Positions 55,004-63,972 of a DNA stretch of 64,000 nt are shown here, in pieces. This DNA comes from JAVJUV01 sp040220415 (lineage in GTDB: Bacteria > Pseudomonadota > Alphaproteobacteria > Rhodobacterales > Rhodobacteraceae). Every line of letters starts with the position of its first letter. The first letter of the stretch is position 1. Where the stretch lies: positions 181,378 through 245,377 of the forward strand of contig JAVJUV010000089.1 of the NCBI GenBank assembly GCA_040220415.1. The letters are read 5' to 3'. A program made the translations under genes and the position numbers. A model generated the notes under the pieces. It searched no databases and was not told the DNA's origin. It was given only the letters and a program-made list of their open reading frames with translations.

Positions 55004-55890
55004 CAGCCTGCCCGCCACCTGGCCGCTCCGATGAAGAGCAGGCCGACAATTATCATGGGCAGGGACAGAAGCTGGCCCTGTTGAAGACCCCATTCGCCGA
55101 AGCCGATGACGTATCCGTACGGGTTGTCGATCGTCATGAACTGGGTGTCGGCCTGCCGGAAGAACTCGACGAAGAAGCGCGAGACGCCGTAACCGGCCAG
55201 GAACACACCGCAGAGGGCGCCGGGCGTTCTGAGCCACCCGCGGGCAAACGCGAGCCAGATCAGCAGGAGGCCAAGCACCAGCCCCTCGAGCCCTGCTTCG
55301 TAGAGTTGCGAGGGGTGCCGGGCGCAGAGACCCTCGACGCCGGGGCAATCCTGCGCACGGGGGCCGGGAAAGACGACGCCCCAGGGCATGTCGGTCGGCC
55401 GGCCCCAGAGTTCGGCGTTGATGAAGTTGGCGAGGCGTCCCAGGAGCAGCCCGGGTGGCGTTGCCAGCGCCAGCGCATCGGCCAGTTTGGCGAGTGGTAT
55501 TGCGTTCCGGCGAGCGAAGATGAACCCGGCGAAGACGACGCCCAGGAAGCCGCCGTGAAACGACATGCCGCCTTCCCAAACCTTCAGGATTTCGGCCGGG
55601 TTCTGCCAGAAGCTGCCTTGTCCGTAGAACAGGACATAGCCGATACGGCCGCCCAGGATGATGCCGACGATCATCCATGTCAGCAGGTCGTCCAACGCCT
55701 CGCGCGCCATTGGCGGCGTATCGCCCTGCCAGAGCGAGCGGCGGGCCAGGGCGCGACGTATCAGCAGGTAGCCGAGATAGATGCCGACAATGTAGGCAAG
55801 GGCGTACCAGCGGATCGGCAAGGTGACCGGTCCGAGGGGAATCTCGACCAGTGTGGGCGAGATATCGGGGAAGGGGATCGCGAACAGCAT
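55003..55890 (-). CDS. lgt: Prolipoprotein diacylglyceryl transferase
   Basis: Lgt attaches diacylglycerol to the lipobox Cys of lipoproteins in the inner membrane. The 295-residue, seven-helix protein shows the signature GRLANFINAELWGRPTDMPW, GGMSFHGGFLG and RHPSQLYEAGLEG. It heads the lgt-midA-pgeF unit and is divergent from ubiK. Confidence 0.96.
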   Translation of the reverse strand: MLFAIPFPDISPTLVEIPLGPVTLPIRWYALAYIVGIYLGYLLIRRALARRSLWQGDTPPMAREALDDLLTWMIVGIILGGRIGYVLFYGQGSFWQNPAEILKVWEGGMSFHGGFLGVVFAGFIFARRNAIPLAKLADALALATPPGLLLGRLANFINAELWGRPTDMPWGVVFPGPRAQDCPGVEGLCARHPSQLYEAGLEGLVLGLLLIWLAFARGWLRTPGALCGVFLAGYGVSRFFVEFFRQADTQFMTIDNPYGYVIGFGEWGLQQGQLLSLPMIIVGLLFIGAARWRAG

Positions 55891-55984
55891 CGCGCTTCTC
55901 GTGGCAGTGTGCCGCGGCGGCGTCAACCTTGCGCATGTGGCTTTCCACGCCATATAGGAGGGGATCGAGACCCGGAGGTGGCCC

Positions 55985-56239
55985 ATGCAGACCCGAAACA
56001 AGATTTTCGACGACATCTCGCAGTTGATGACCAACGCGATGGGGGTTGCCCAGGGCGCGAAGGACGAGGCCGAGACGGCGATGAAGGGCATGATCGACCG
56101 TTGGCTGGCCGACCGTGATTTCGTGACGCGCGAGGAATTCGATGCCGTGCGCGCGATGGCGCAGAAGGCGCGGGAAGAGAACGAAGCCTTGAAGGCCAGG
56201 ATCGAAGCGCTGGAAAAATCGGGAAAACAGAGCGCCTGA
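55985..56239 (+). CDS. ubiK: UbiK-type ubiquinone biosynthesis accessory factor
   Basis: The 84-residue protein has the BMFP/UbiK pattern: an N-terminal amphipathic helix (KIFDDISQLMTNAMGVAQGA) and a C-terminal trimeric coiled coil (FDAVRAMAQKAREENEALKARI). It assists ubiquinone synthesis or membrane attachment of that complex. GGAGG lies 7 nt before the ATG. Confidence 0.9.
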   Translation: MQTRNKIFDDISQLMTNAMGVAQGAKDEAETAMKGMIDRWLADRDFVTREEFDAVRAMAQKAREENEALKARIEALEKSGKQSA

Positions 56240-56272
56240 ACCGAGCGTTTTGTCACAATTGATTCATCAATC

Positions 56273-56302
56273 GGCGGTCTTTCGGGCCGCCTTTTCTTTT
56301 TT
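56273..56302 (+). terminator. Intrinsic terminator after ubiK
   Basis: GGCGG-N9-CCGCC is followed by TTTTCTTTTTT, 34 bp after the ubiK stop. Confidence 0.8.
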
Positions 56303-56462
56303 GAGGGAAATCCGGGTTATCCCCAACTTTCTGCTTTACAGCGAGTACCAAAGCGCACACCATATTTCGTAAGGGACGGGGAAAAATCCACCGGACCTAG
56401 AGCAGGCACCAAGCTGTGGTGGCCGCAAGAGCCGCCCAGCGAATAAATATATGAGGCCGCGC

Positions 56463-56966
56463 ATGTCGCTTTCCGAGCAGTACTTCACGACCGAGGAACT
56501 TCATCCTATCGATATCGTCGAGCACCTGGCCGAACACCACGAGTGGGACTTTGACCGTGTGGCGGACGACCAGATCGCGATGGCGGTCGAAGGTCAGTGG
56601 CGGACCTATTCGATCACGCTTGCATGGTCCCCGCACGATGAAACCCTTCGCCTTATCTGCACCTTCGAGATGGAGCCGCCCCGGGACAGGCTGGATGCCC
56701 TGTACGAGACGCTGAACTCGGCGAACGACATGTGCTGGGCCGGTGCCTTCGCCTATTGGCAGGCGCAAAAGCTGATGGTGTGGCGCTATGGGCTTGTGCT
56801 TGCGGGCGGACAATCGGCCGGGCCCGAACAGATCGACACGATGATCCGTGCCGCGGTCTTGTCGGCAGAACGGTTCTACCCGGCGTTCCAGTTGGTGTGC
56901 TGGGGCAACGAGGCACCGGAAAAGGCGATGGAGATCGCCATGGCCGAGGCCTATGGACGGGCCTGA
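56463..56966 (+). CDS. YbjN-domain protein
   Basis: The 167-residue protein matches the YbjN/type III chaperone-like fold: AEHHEWDFDRVADDQIAMAV, WRTYSITLAWSPHDETLRLICTF and MCWAGAFAYWQAQKLMVWRYGLVLAGG. The ATG at 56463 has GAGG at good spacing, unlike the in-frame ATG 12 bp upstream. Role unknown, possibly regulatory or chaperone-like. Confidence 0.85.
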   Translation: MSLSEQYFTTEELHPIDIVEHLAEHHEWDFDRVADDQIAMAVEGQWRTYSITLAWSPHDETLRLICTFEMEPPRDRLDALYETLNSANDMCWAGAFAYWQAQKLMVWRYGLVLAGGQSAGPEQIDTMIRAAVLSAERFYPAFQLVCWGNEAPEKAMEIAMAEAYGRA

Positions 56967-57030
56967 GGCCCGAACGTTTCCCACCATCCGCGCCTAGACG
57001 GCCATCCCCCCGGCCAGCGGATGACAAAGG

Positions 57031-57066
57031 AACCGGATCGCCTGGGCGGTCCGGTTCTTTTTTGTG
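57031..57066 (+). terminator. Intrinsic terminator after the YbjN-like gene
   Basis: AACCGGATCGCC and GGCGGTCCGGTT pair at 11 of 12 positions, followed by CTTTTTTTT. Confidence 0.85.
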
Positions 57067-57161
57067 TGCCTGTTAAGCATGTCTCCAGATCGCATCGACC
57101 GATTAGCGTAGATTTAAGCCGGGGTCGGTTACGCAGTCGCGGGGGCTTTCTGGAGCATGAC

Positions 57162-57671
57162 ATGACATTCTTACGTACTTTTTCCATCGCGCTTGCACTT
57201 GTGGCCGGGTTTTCCGCGCAGGCCGCCAATGTCGAGAAGGTCGAGCTTGAACCGCTTCGCCATGCGGCGGCGACACTGACGGTCGTTGACGCGTCCGGTG
57301 CCCAAACCGTCTATACGCCTGCCGATATCGAGGCGCTGGGCGCCTATCGGATGGTGACCACGACACCCTGGCGCAGCGAGGAAACCGTTTTCGAGGGAGG
57401 GCTTCTTCAGGATCTACTGAAGAAGCACGGACTGGACGCGACCGGGGCAATTCGTGTGGTGGCCGAGAATGAATTCGAGTCGATCATCGAGCATTCCGTC
57501 TGGGAAGCCGCCCCGATCCTTCTGGCGACACGGGTGGAGGGACGGCCGCATTCCCGCCGGACCCGGGGGCCGATCCAGTTCGTTGTGTCGATGGACGACT
57601 ATGACGGTTCGCCGGTGATCGCGGAACGGCATCTTGTCTGGATGGCCGCACGCATCGAGCCCGTGCAGTAG
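57162..57671 (+). CDS. Periplasmic protein with molybdopterin-oxidoreductase-like fold
   Basis: The 169-residue exported protein has a signal peptide (about 1-22) and a domain resembling the sulfite-oxidase-type molybdopterin fold: TPADIEALGAYRMVTTTPW, VFEGGLLQDLLKKHG and GPIQFVVSMDD. The cofactor-binding Cys is absent, so it probably binds a ligand rather than catalysing. It ends 24 bp before the GGDEF/EAL gene and may pass a periplasmic signal to it. Confidence 0.65.
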   Translation: MTFLRTFSIALALVAGFSAQAANVEKVELEPLRHAAATLTVVDASGAQTVYTPADIEALGAYRMVTTTPWRSEETVFEGGLLQDLLKKHGLDATGAIRVVAENEFESIIEHSVWEAAPILLATRVEGRPHSRRTRGPIQFVVSMDDYDGSPVIAERHLVWMAARIEPVQ

Positions 57672-57695
57672 CGCCCGGGGCGGGTTTTTCCGGCC

Positions 57696-59657
57696 GTGCG
57701 ACGGCTTTTCGAATCCGCGTCGGGCGTTTTCATCGGGCTTGGGCTGATCGTTGCGTGTTTTGCTGCCGCGGCGATGTTTTTCGTTGCGCAGTTCGAAGCG
57801 CTGCAAAGCCAGAAGTCGGAGTTTCAGGGGTTGAAACTGCGCGAGGGTTTCGTGGCGTTGAGCGATGTCCAGCGCATCAACCTGATCGTACTGGACGCAC
57901 TGCGCGAGGGTGAGATGACCCCCGCGGCCGCCGCCGAACTGGAGGCCGCGGTGGATTTTCTCTATGTCCGATCCGACTCCTTCAGGGAAAGGATTCTGCC
58001 GGAAACCGGCTCCGAGGTCGCCGGCGAAGCCTTGGCGCAGATGGAGCGTATCATCGACTTGACGGATGCCGCGCGCGCCGGAGATTTCAGCGACCTGATC
58101 GGCCTTTCGGGTGAGTTGATCGCCGCGACCGACGAGGCCAGGCGGCTGTTGATCGTTTACCTGGACGAGAAACGGCGCCAGCAGGATCTGTTGATCGCCG
58201 AGCAGCATCTTCGGATATCGCGGCAGGCCGTGATGTTGCTGGCTTTCCTGTTGTGTCTGACGATCGTCAGCATGGCGGCGCTGCTGCTGTTCCGGCGCGA
58301 GATACAGATGCACAAGGACATGGAAAAGGCCGAGAGGCGCGCGCATTACCTGGCCTACTACGACCCGTTGACCGGCTTGCCGAACCGGGTGCTTTTCAAG
58401 GACCGGGTGCAGGAGAGCCTGTTCGCCACCCGTGAGGCAAGCATGTTCTTCGCCGATCTCGACAAGTTCAAGGAGATCAACGACACCCTTGGTCACGCGA
58501 CCGGCGACGCGGTGTTGAAGGCGGTCGGGGGCTATATGAAGGCCGCTGCCGAACAACGCGGCGGTATCGCGGCCCGGCTTTCGGGCGACGAGTTCGCATT
58601 GTTTCTTCCGATCGAAGATGTCGGGGTCGTCACGGAGGTGGGTGAGGAACTGCTTGCGGCCTGCCGGGCTCCAATCGTGTCCGAGAGCGGCCATGTGACG
58701 CCGGGTATGAGCATCGGGGCCGCAATCGGCGGTGCGTCCGAGAGCGGTGTCCCCGGTTTCGACAGTCTGCTGAGAATGGCGGATTTTGCGCTTTACGCCG
58801 CCAAGACCGGGGGGCGGGGGCGTATGGCATTGTTCGACAGGGAACTGGAGGCGCGGTTCCATCGGCGCAGAGCGCTGGCGATCGAACTGCCCCAGGCGAT
58901 CCGCCGGCGCGAGATCGGCGTCTATTTCCAGCCCAAGCTGCAGATCGTGCCGGGACGGGTATATGGTTTCGAGGCCGTCGCGCGCTGGTCGCGCCCGGGG
59001 GGAATACTTGGACCCGACGAGTTTATCGAGCTAGCCGAGGCAAGCGGTTCTGTCGTGGAACTGGATCTGTACATCCTGACCGAGGCCGCACGCCTGATCG
59101 CCGACTGGAACAGCCGGATGCGGACCGAGTTGTCGGTAAGCGTCAATCTTTCGGTCGCGCATTTCCGGGCCGGATCGGTGGCCGATGATATCGGTCGGGC
59201 CCTGAAGTCGTCGGGATTGCGGGCGGATCTGCTGACGCTGGAGATAACCGAAACGATCCAGATCCTGAACTGGGATCATGTAAGCGCGTCTCTTTCGCGA
59301 ATTCGGGCGCTGGGCTGCCGGATCGCCATCGACGACTTCGGGAGCGGTTATTCATCGCTGGCCTATCTGCGGGCCATGCAGGCCGATGAACTGAAGATCG
59401 ACCGATCGCTCGTGGCCGAGATCGAGACGTCTGAAGAGGCGCGGTTCATTCTGGATTCGGTTGTCGACCTAGCCCATTCACTGGGCATGGAAGTGGTGGT
59501 CGAAGGCGTCGAGACCGACAGGCAGCTTCGCAGGATCACCGCCCTTGGCTGCGGTCGCGCCCAGGGGTTTCTGATCGGCCGGCCGGTGCCGGCGGCCGAG
59601 GCATTGGCGGCGCTTGGCTCTGCACACGGGTTCGCCGGCGCCGCAGGCCACGCGTGA
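57696..59657 (+). CDS. Membrane GGDEF/EAL cyclic-di-GMP protein
   Basis: The 653-residue protein starts at GTG. Two membrane helices (about 8-32 and 177-199) enclose a helical periplasmic sensor. A GGDEF domain (about 215-385) has SGDEF at 296-300, and an EAL domain (about 390-645) has EAV at 426-428 with LEITET, IDDFGSGYSS and VVVEGVET. The catalytic metal residues look kept, so phosphodiesterase activity is plausible; SGDEF may be active, weak or GTP-binding only. Confidence 0.92.
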   Translation: MRRLFESASGVFIGLGLIVACFAAAAMFFVAQFEALQSQKSEFQGLKLREGFVALSDVQRINLIVLDALREGEMTPAAAAELEAAVDFLYVRSDSFRERILPETGSEVAGEALAQMERIIDLTDAARAGDFSDLIGLSGELIAATDEARRLLIVYLDEKRRQQDLLIAEQHLRISRQAVMLLAFLLCLTIVSMAALLLFRREIQMHKDMEKAERRAHYLAYYDPLTGLPNRVLFKDRVQESLFATREASMFFADLDKFKEINDTLGHATGDAVLKAVGGYMKAAAEQRGGIAARLSGDEFALFLPIEDVGVVTEVGEELLAACRAPIVSESGHVTPGMSIGAAIGGASESGVPGFDSLLRMADFALYAAKTGGRGRMALFDRELEARFHRRRALAIELPQAIRRREIGVYFQPKLQIVPGRVYGFEAVARWSRPGGILGPDEFIELAEASGSVVELDLYILTEAARLIADWNSRMRTELSVSVNLSVAHFRAGSVADDIGRALKSSGLRADLLTLEITETIQILNWDHVSASLSRIRALGCRIAIDDFGSGYSSLAYLRAMQADELKIDRSLVAEIETSEEARFILDSVVDLAHSLGMEVVVEGVETDRQLRRITALGCGRAQGFLIGRPVPAAEALAALGSAHGFAGAAGHA

Positions 59658-59663
59658 GGTGCT

Positions 59664-59680
59664 GGAATGCCATGCATTCC
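59664..59680. repeat. 7-bp-arm inverted repeat after the GGDEF/EAL gene
   Basis: GGAATGC-CAT-GCATTCC lies 6 bp beyond the stop codon. There is no T-run. The 248 bp between this gene and proC otherwise hold no recognised gene. Confidence 0.45.
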
Positions 59681-59905
59681 GGGCAAACTCGCATGTCTGT
59701 TGCGCGTCGCGGCCCGGAACACGAAGTTCCATAAGAGGCTTTGTCGTCAGCGCTTGTCGCAGATACCATCCATCTCGCAGATGAACACGCTGTCAACACC
59801 CGGAAAGATCGAGGAATTTCGCCGATTCCACCTTGACCGAGCGCCTCTGGCCTCGCGCCCGATCCCATGATCGGCTAAGCAATCTCCCAAAAAGGAGGTC
59901 TTGTC

Positions 59906-60718
59906 GTGGATTTCGGAGATATCACCCGCCGTGGCCTTGTGCTTCTGGGCTGCGGGAAGATGGGAAGCGCGATGCTGGAGGGGTGGCTGAAGGGCGGTCT
60001 TTCCCCGCAGTCGGTTTGGGTCATAGACCCGGCGCCTTCGGACTGGGTGAAGGCCCGCGGCGTCCATCTGAACGAGCCGCTGCCGGACAGCCCGTCGATG
60101 ATGGTGGTGGCGGTCAAGCCGCAGATGATGGGCGATGCGCTGTTGCAGGTGGCCGCGAAGGGCGGTGGCGAGACGGTCGTGCTGTCGATCGCCGCGGGCA
60201 CGACCATCGCGACTTTCGAGAAGGTCTTCGGTGCGGGCACGCCGGTGATCCGGGCCATGCCGAACACGCCGGCGGCGATCGGCCGCGGGATCACCGCCTT
60301 GATCGCGAACGCTCATGTCGGCGACGACCGGATGACGCTTGCCGAGACGCTGTTGCGCGCGGTCGGCAAGACCGTCAGGTTGGAGAGCGAGGACCAGATG
60401 GACGCCGTCACGGCGGTTTCGGGTTCCGGGCCGGCCTATGTCTTTCACCTGATCGAGACGCTGGCGGCGGCGGGCGCGCGCGAGGGGCTGCCCCCTGATC
60501 TTGCGATGGAACTGGCGCTGACGACAGTGTCCGGCGCAGGCGCACTGGCCGAGCAGTCGGAGGACGACCCGACGCAACTGCGGATCAACGTCACCAGCCC
60601 CAAAGGCACGACCGAGGCCGCGCTGAAGGTGCTGATGGACGAGGATCGGGGCTTTCCCGCGCTTCTGCGGCGGGCGGTACATGCCGCGGCGGAGCGGGGC
60701 AGGGAGCTGGGCAAATGA
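59906..60718 (+). CDS. proC: Pyrroline-5-carboxylate reductase
   Basis: ProC makes proline from pyrroline-5-carboxylate. The 270-residue protein has the NADPH site LLGCGKMGSAMLEGWL, VVAVKPQ, RAMPNTPAAIGRG and the active-site TAVSGSGPAYVF with TSPKGTTEAAL. The start is GTG, with AAAAAGGAGG 7 nt upstream. The next gene overlaps by 4 nt. Confidence 0.96.
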   Translation: MDFGDITRRGLVLLGCGKMGSAMLEGWLKGGLSPQSVWVIDPAPSDWVKARGVHLNEPLPDSPSMMVVAVKPQMMGDALLQVAAKGGGETVVLSIAAGTTIATFEKVFGAGTPVIRAMPNTPAAIGRGITALIANAHVGDDRMTLAETLLRAVGKTVRLESEDQMDAVTAVSGSGPAYVFHLIETLAAAGAREGLPPDLAMELALTTVSGAGALAEQSEDDPTQLRINVTSPKGTTEAALKVLMDEDRGFPALLRRAVHAAAERGRELGK

Positions 60719-61050
60719 CGCTTTCCTTCGACGATTTCCTGAAGGTCGATATCCGCGTGGGCCGGATCGTGCGCGCCGAGCCTTTCCCCGAGGCAAGAAA
60801 GCCCGCGATAAAGCTCTGGGTCGATTTCGGACCCGAGATCGGCGAGAAGAAAAGCTCGGCCCAGATCACCAAGCATTATACTCCGGAATCCCTGCCGGGC
60901 CTTGAAGTCCTGGCCGTGGTCAACTTCGCGCCGCGGCAGATCGGCAAATTCATGTCCGAGGTGCTGGTTCTGGGCGTCCCGGACGACGACGGCGAAGTCG
61001 TGTTGCTGACGCCGGACAAGGACGTGCCCATCGGTGGGCGGATGTACTGA
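60715..61050 (+). CDS. CsaA-like tRNA-binding protein
   Basis: The 111-residue OB-fold protein has the CsaA/Trbp111 pattern: FDDFLKVDIRVGRIVRAEPF, KLWVDFGPEIGEKKSSAQIT and VLVLGVPDDDGEVVLLTPD. CsaA is described as a secretion-related chaperone; the fold also binds tRNA. It overlaps proC by 4 nt and its stop overlaps the next start. Confidence 0.92.
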   Translation: MTLSFDDFLKVDIRVGRIVRAEPFPEARKPAIKLWVDFGPEIGEKKSSAQITKHYTPESLPGLEVLAVVNFAPRQIGKFMSEVLVLGVPDDDGEVVLLTPDKDVPIGGRMY

Positions 61051-62006
61051 TGCCGACTCTCTTCATCACGCGGCCTCTGCCGGACGAGGTTGTCGATGCC
61101 GCGAGGGGACATTTCAGCGTGACGGTGCGGACCAGCACCGATCCGATGACGCCTGCGGAATGCGTTGCCGCGCTGGATGCTTATGACGCGGTGTTGCCCA
61201 CGCTGCGCGATCCCCTGAATGCCGACACGATCGGCAAGGCCTCGACCTGCAAAGCGAAAATCCTGGCCAACTTCGGAGTCGGATATAATCATATCGACGT
61301 TGCCGCGGCGCGAGGAAAGGGCATGGTCGTTACCAACACGCCCGGCGCCGTGACGGACGCAACGGCGGATATCGCCATGACGCTGATCCTGATGACCTGC
61401 CGCCGGGCGGGCGAGGGCGAGCGGATGGTGCGGGCCGGCAATTGGACTGGCTGGCACCCGACGCAACTTTTGGGGATGCACGTCACCGGGCGGACGCTGG
61501 GCATCGTGGGCATGGGCCGGATAGGCAAGGCCATCGCACGGCGGGCGGCGCTGGGCTTCGGCATGAAAGTTGTGTTCTTCAACCGCTCTTGGGTGGACGA
61601 CGTCGGCGTCGCCTCGCAGCAGCTGGACACCCTGGACGAGGTCTGCCGCGCCGCGGATGTCCTGGTGGTCGCCGTGCCCGCGACGCCGGAGACCCATCAT
61701 ATCATTGGCGAAGAGGCGCTTGCGGCGATGCAGCCGTATGCCATCCTGGTGAACATCGCGCGGGGCGACGTCGTGGACGAGGCGGCGCTGATCCGCACCC
61801 TTCAGGAAAAGAGGATCGGCGGGGCGGGGCTGGATGTCTACGAGTTCGAACCCGATGTTCCTTCGGCGCTGCGGGCGATGGAAAACGTCACGCTGCTGCC
61901 GCACCTGGGCACGTCCTGCCACGAGGTGCGGGTCGGCATGGGGCTGATGGCGGTGGAGAACCTGATCGCGTGGGCCGAGGGTCGCGCCCTGCCGAACCCT
62001 GTCTGA
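61050..62006 (+). CDS. D-2-hydroxyacid dehydrogenase (glyoxylate/glycerate reductase type)
   Basis: The 318-residue enzyme has the NAD(P) loop GIVGMGRIGKAIARRA, NIARGDVVDEAALI (substrate Arg), the catalytic Glu in DVYEFEP and the catalytic His in PHLGTSCHE. It probably reduces glyoxylate or hydroxypyruvate. Sequence alone does not fix the substrate. Confidence 0.9.
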   Translation: MPTLFITRPLPDEVVDAARGHFSVTVRTSTDPMTPAECVAALDAYDAVLPTLRDPLNADTIGKASTCKAKILANFGVGYNHIDVAAARGKGMVVTNTPGAVTDATADIAMTLILMTCRRAGEGERMVRAGNWTGWHPTQLLGMHVTGRTLGIVGMGRIGKAIARRAALGFGMKVVFFNRSWVDDVGVASQQLDTLDEVCRAADVLVVAVPATPETHHIIGEEALAAMQPYAILVNIARGDVVDEAALIRTLQEKRIGGAGLDVYEFEPDVPSALRAMENVTLLPHLGTSCHEVRVGMGLMAVENLIAWAEGRALPNPV

Positions 62007-62103
62007 GCCAAAATGGTTAATGCAGCGTGCGCAGGGTGGGTGGTGCGCACAACGGGCATAAAGGTAAATGCCTTGTTTTGCTGGGTCCGGAGCGAAAAAG
62101 GCA

Positions 62104-62147
62104 ACGTCGGTATCACGTCGGTATTCTGTCGGTATCGCGTCGGTGGA
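62104..62147 (+). repeat. Phased GTCGGTAT element, copy C
   Basis: Units ACGTCGGTATC, ACGTCGGTATT, CTGTCGGTATC and GCGTCGGTGGA run head to tail at exactly 11 bp. The tail GTCGGTGGAAGGG is shared with copy A. It lies in the 195-bp gap between the convergent dehydrogenase and MFS genes. Confidence 0.85.
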
Positions 62148-62201
62148 AGGGGGCGCAGCCGCGCCCGTTCGGGGGTTTCGGGCACCGCGCGTTAACCAGT
62201 G

Positions 62202-63338
62202 TCAACTGCGCGGCACACGGGCCGAGGCAATGAAGACCAGCGCGGCGATCACGATGCACGCGAGCCAGAGCGCGGTGAAGCCCAGTCCTTCCGCGACGAA
62301 ACCAAGCGCGGGCGGGCTGAGGAGATAGCCAAGATAAGCCACCGAGGTCACGGCGGCCAGCGCCGGGCCGCTGCCCTGACCGTTGTTGCGGGTTGCAACG
62401 GCGCGGAAGACGGCGGGTTCCACCGGGCCCACGCCGGCGCCCGCGACGAAGAAGGCCAGAAGCGTGAGCGGCAGCGGGCCGCCGGCGGCGATACCGGCGA
62501 AGCCCAGTGCTGCGGCGATGGCGGCGATCCGGACGGTCGGCATGGCGCGCAGGCTGTGCTCGACCGCGTGGGCCAGGAGACGCCCGGCGGAGAGGCCCAG
62601 CGTGAAGGCGGCCGGGGCGAGACCTGCGAGGAATGGCGTGCCCTCGCGGACGCGCTCGACGAAGATGGCGGCCCAGCCCTGCGAGGCGGCTTCGTTGAAG
62701 GCACCTGCGGCGGCGATCACGGCAAGAAGCAGAAGGACGCCCCGTAGCGGTGCGGGCTCGGGCTTGCTTTCTTTCGCGGCGGGGGCGACGTGGCCGCCTG
62801 CGCGCAGCTCGAGGAGGGCCGCAAGAACCAGTGCGGCCACCACCAGGGCGAAGATCAGCCCGAGAGGCGCCCCCGCGCCCCGCGCCCAGCCCGTGACGGC
62901 GGCGGCGGCGAGGCTGGCGGCGGGGAAAAGCGCGTGGGTCCGGTTGAACAGCCGCGCCCCGGTGTCGCGCTCGACGCGGGCGGTGCGGTTGTTGAGCGAA
63001 ATGTCCAGCGCGCCTGAGGCGCCGCCGGTGATCGCGAAGGCGACAAGCAGGCCGGAGAGGCCGGGCAGAAGCGGCAGAAGCGCGGTACCGACGGCGAAAG
63101 CCGCCATGGCCGAGGGTATGGCGACGGGTTCGATCCGGGCGAGGTAGCGCCCGAAGATCCGCATCACCGGCAGGGCTGCCAGCGCCATGATGCCAAGCGC
63201 CAGGCCGAAGGCGGCATCGGAAAGCGCGGCGCGGGCCTGAAGCGCGGGGAAGGACGCGGCGGCGGCGCCCCAGAAGATACCGGCCGCGCCATAGCAGGCG
63301 AAGAGCGAAACGATCTGAAGCCGGGCGCCGGGTGTCAT
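62202..63338 (-). CDS. MFS transporter
   Basis: The 378-residue protein has about twelve hydrophobic helices, and LALGIMALAALPVMRIFGRYLAR provides the charged MFS loop between helices 2 and 3. FNRTHALFPAASLAAAAV and GVGPVEPAVFRA resemble the FucP/YbjJ-like branch. Substrate unknown. Its start overlaps the tdk stop by 4 nt. Confidence 0.85.
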   Translation of the reverse strand: MTPGARLQIVSLFACYGAAGIFWGAAAASFPALQARAALSDAAFGLALGIMALAALPVMRIFGRYLARIEPVAIPSAMAAFAVGTALLPLLPGLSGLLVAFAITGGASGALDISLNNRTARVERDTGARLFNRTHALFPAASLAAAAVTGWARGAGAPLGLIFALVVAALVLAALLELRAGGHVAPAAKESKPEPAPLRGVLLLLAVIAAAGAFNEAASQGWAAIFVERVREGTPFLAGLAPAAFTLGLSAGRLLAHAVEHSLRAMPTVRIAAIAAALGFAGIAAGGPLPLTLLAFFVAGAGVGPVEPAVFRAVATRNNGQGSGPALAAVTSVAYLGYLLSPPALGFVAEGLGFTALWLACIVIAALVFIASARVPRS

Positions 63339-63922
63339 GCGGATATGTCGCCCACCGCTTCGCGCCAGTGCCGGCGGCAGAGGCTGACATAGGTTTCGTT
63401 CCCGCCGATGTGAACCTGCGCGCCCTCGGTCAGGACATGGCCGTCGGCGTCCTGCCGGACGACCATGGTGGCCTTCTTGCCGCAATAGCAGATGGTGCGC
63501 GCCTCGCGCATTTCGTCGGCCAGCGCCAGAAGCGTGGCGGAACCGGGGAACAACTCGCCCCGGAAGTCGACGCGCAGGCCATAGCACATGACCGGCACGT
63601 CCAGGTCGTCGACCGCGCGGGCCAGCTGCCAGACCTGTTCGCGGGTCAGGAACTGGGCCTCGTCCACGAAGATGCAGGCGCAGGGACCCTGCCTGAGACG
63701 CCTGTCGATGAGGTCGAAGAGATCTGAGGTCTCGTCGAAGAGTTCCGCGCTGGCCTTCAGCCCGATCCGGCTGCCGATCACGCCCTGGCCCGCCCGTCCG
63801 TCGATGGAGGCGGTCAGAAGGTAGGTCTGCATGCCGCGTTCGCGGTAATTGTACGACGCCTGCAGCAGCAGGGTCGATTTGCCCGCGTTCATGGTCGAGT
63901 AGTGGAAGTAGAGTTTTGCCAT
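63335..63922 (-). CDS. tdk: Thymidine kinase
   Basis: Tdk phosphorylates thymidine for salvage. The 195-residue protein has the P-loop YSTMNAGKSTLLLQ, FVDEAQFL, the lasso ICYCGKKATMVVRQD and a C-terminal zinc site completed by LCRRHW. It complements the deoA-containing operon at 22.5 kb, which degrades thymidine instead. Confidence 0.96.
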   Translation of the reverse strand: MAKLYFHYSTMNAGKSTLLLQASYNYRERGMQTYLLTASIDGRAGQGVIGSRIGLKASAELFDETSDLFDLIDRRLRQGPCACIFVDEAQFLTREQVWQLARAVDDLDVPVMCYGLRVDFRGELFPGSATLLALADEMREARTICYCGKKATMVVRQDADGHVLTEGAQVHIGGNETYVSLCRRHWREAVGDISA

Positions 63923-63972
63923 GTCAGGCGCTTAGCGCATGCCGGGGCCGGAGGAAACTGCCGTTATCGCCA

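Noticed and set aside
59667..59870. 67-codon plus-strand frame between the GGDEF/EAL gene and proC
   Set aside because: Arg-rich, no ribosome site, overlaps the proC leader and shows no family likeness.
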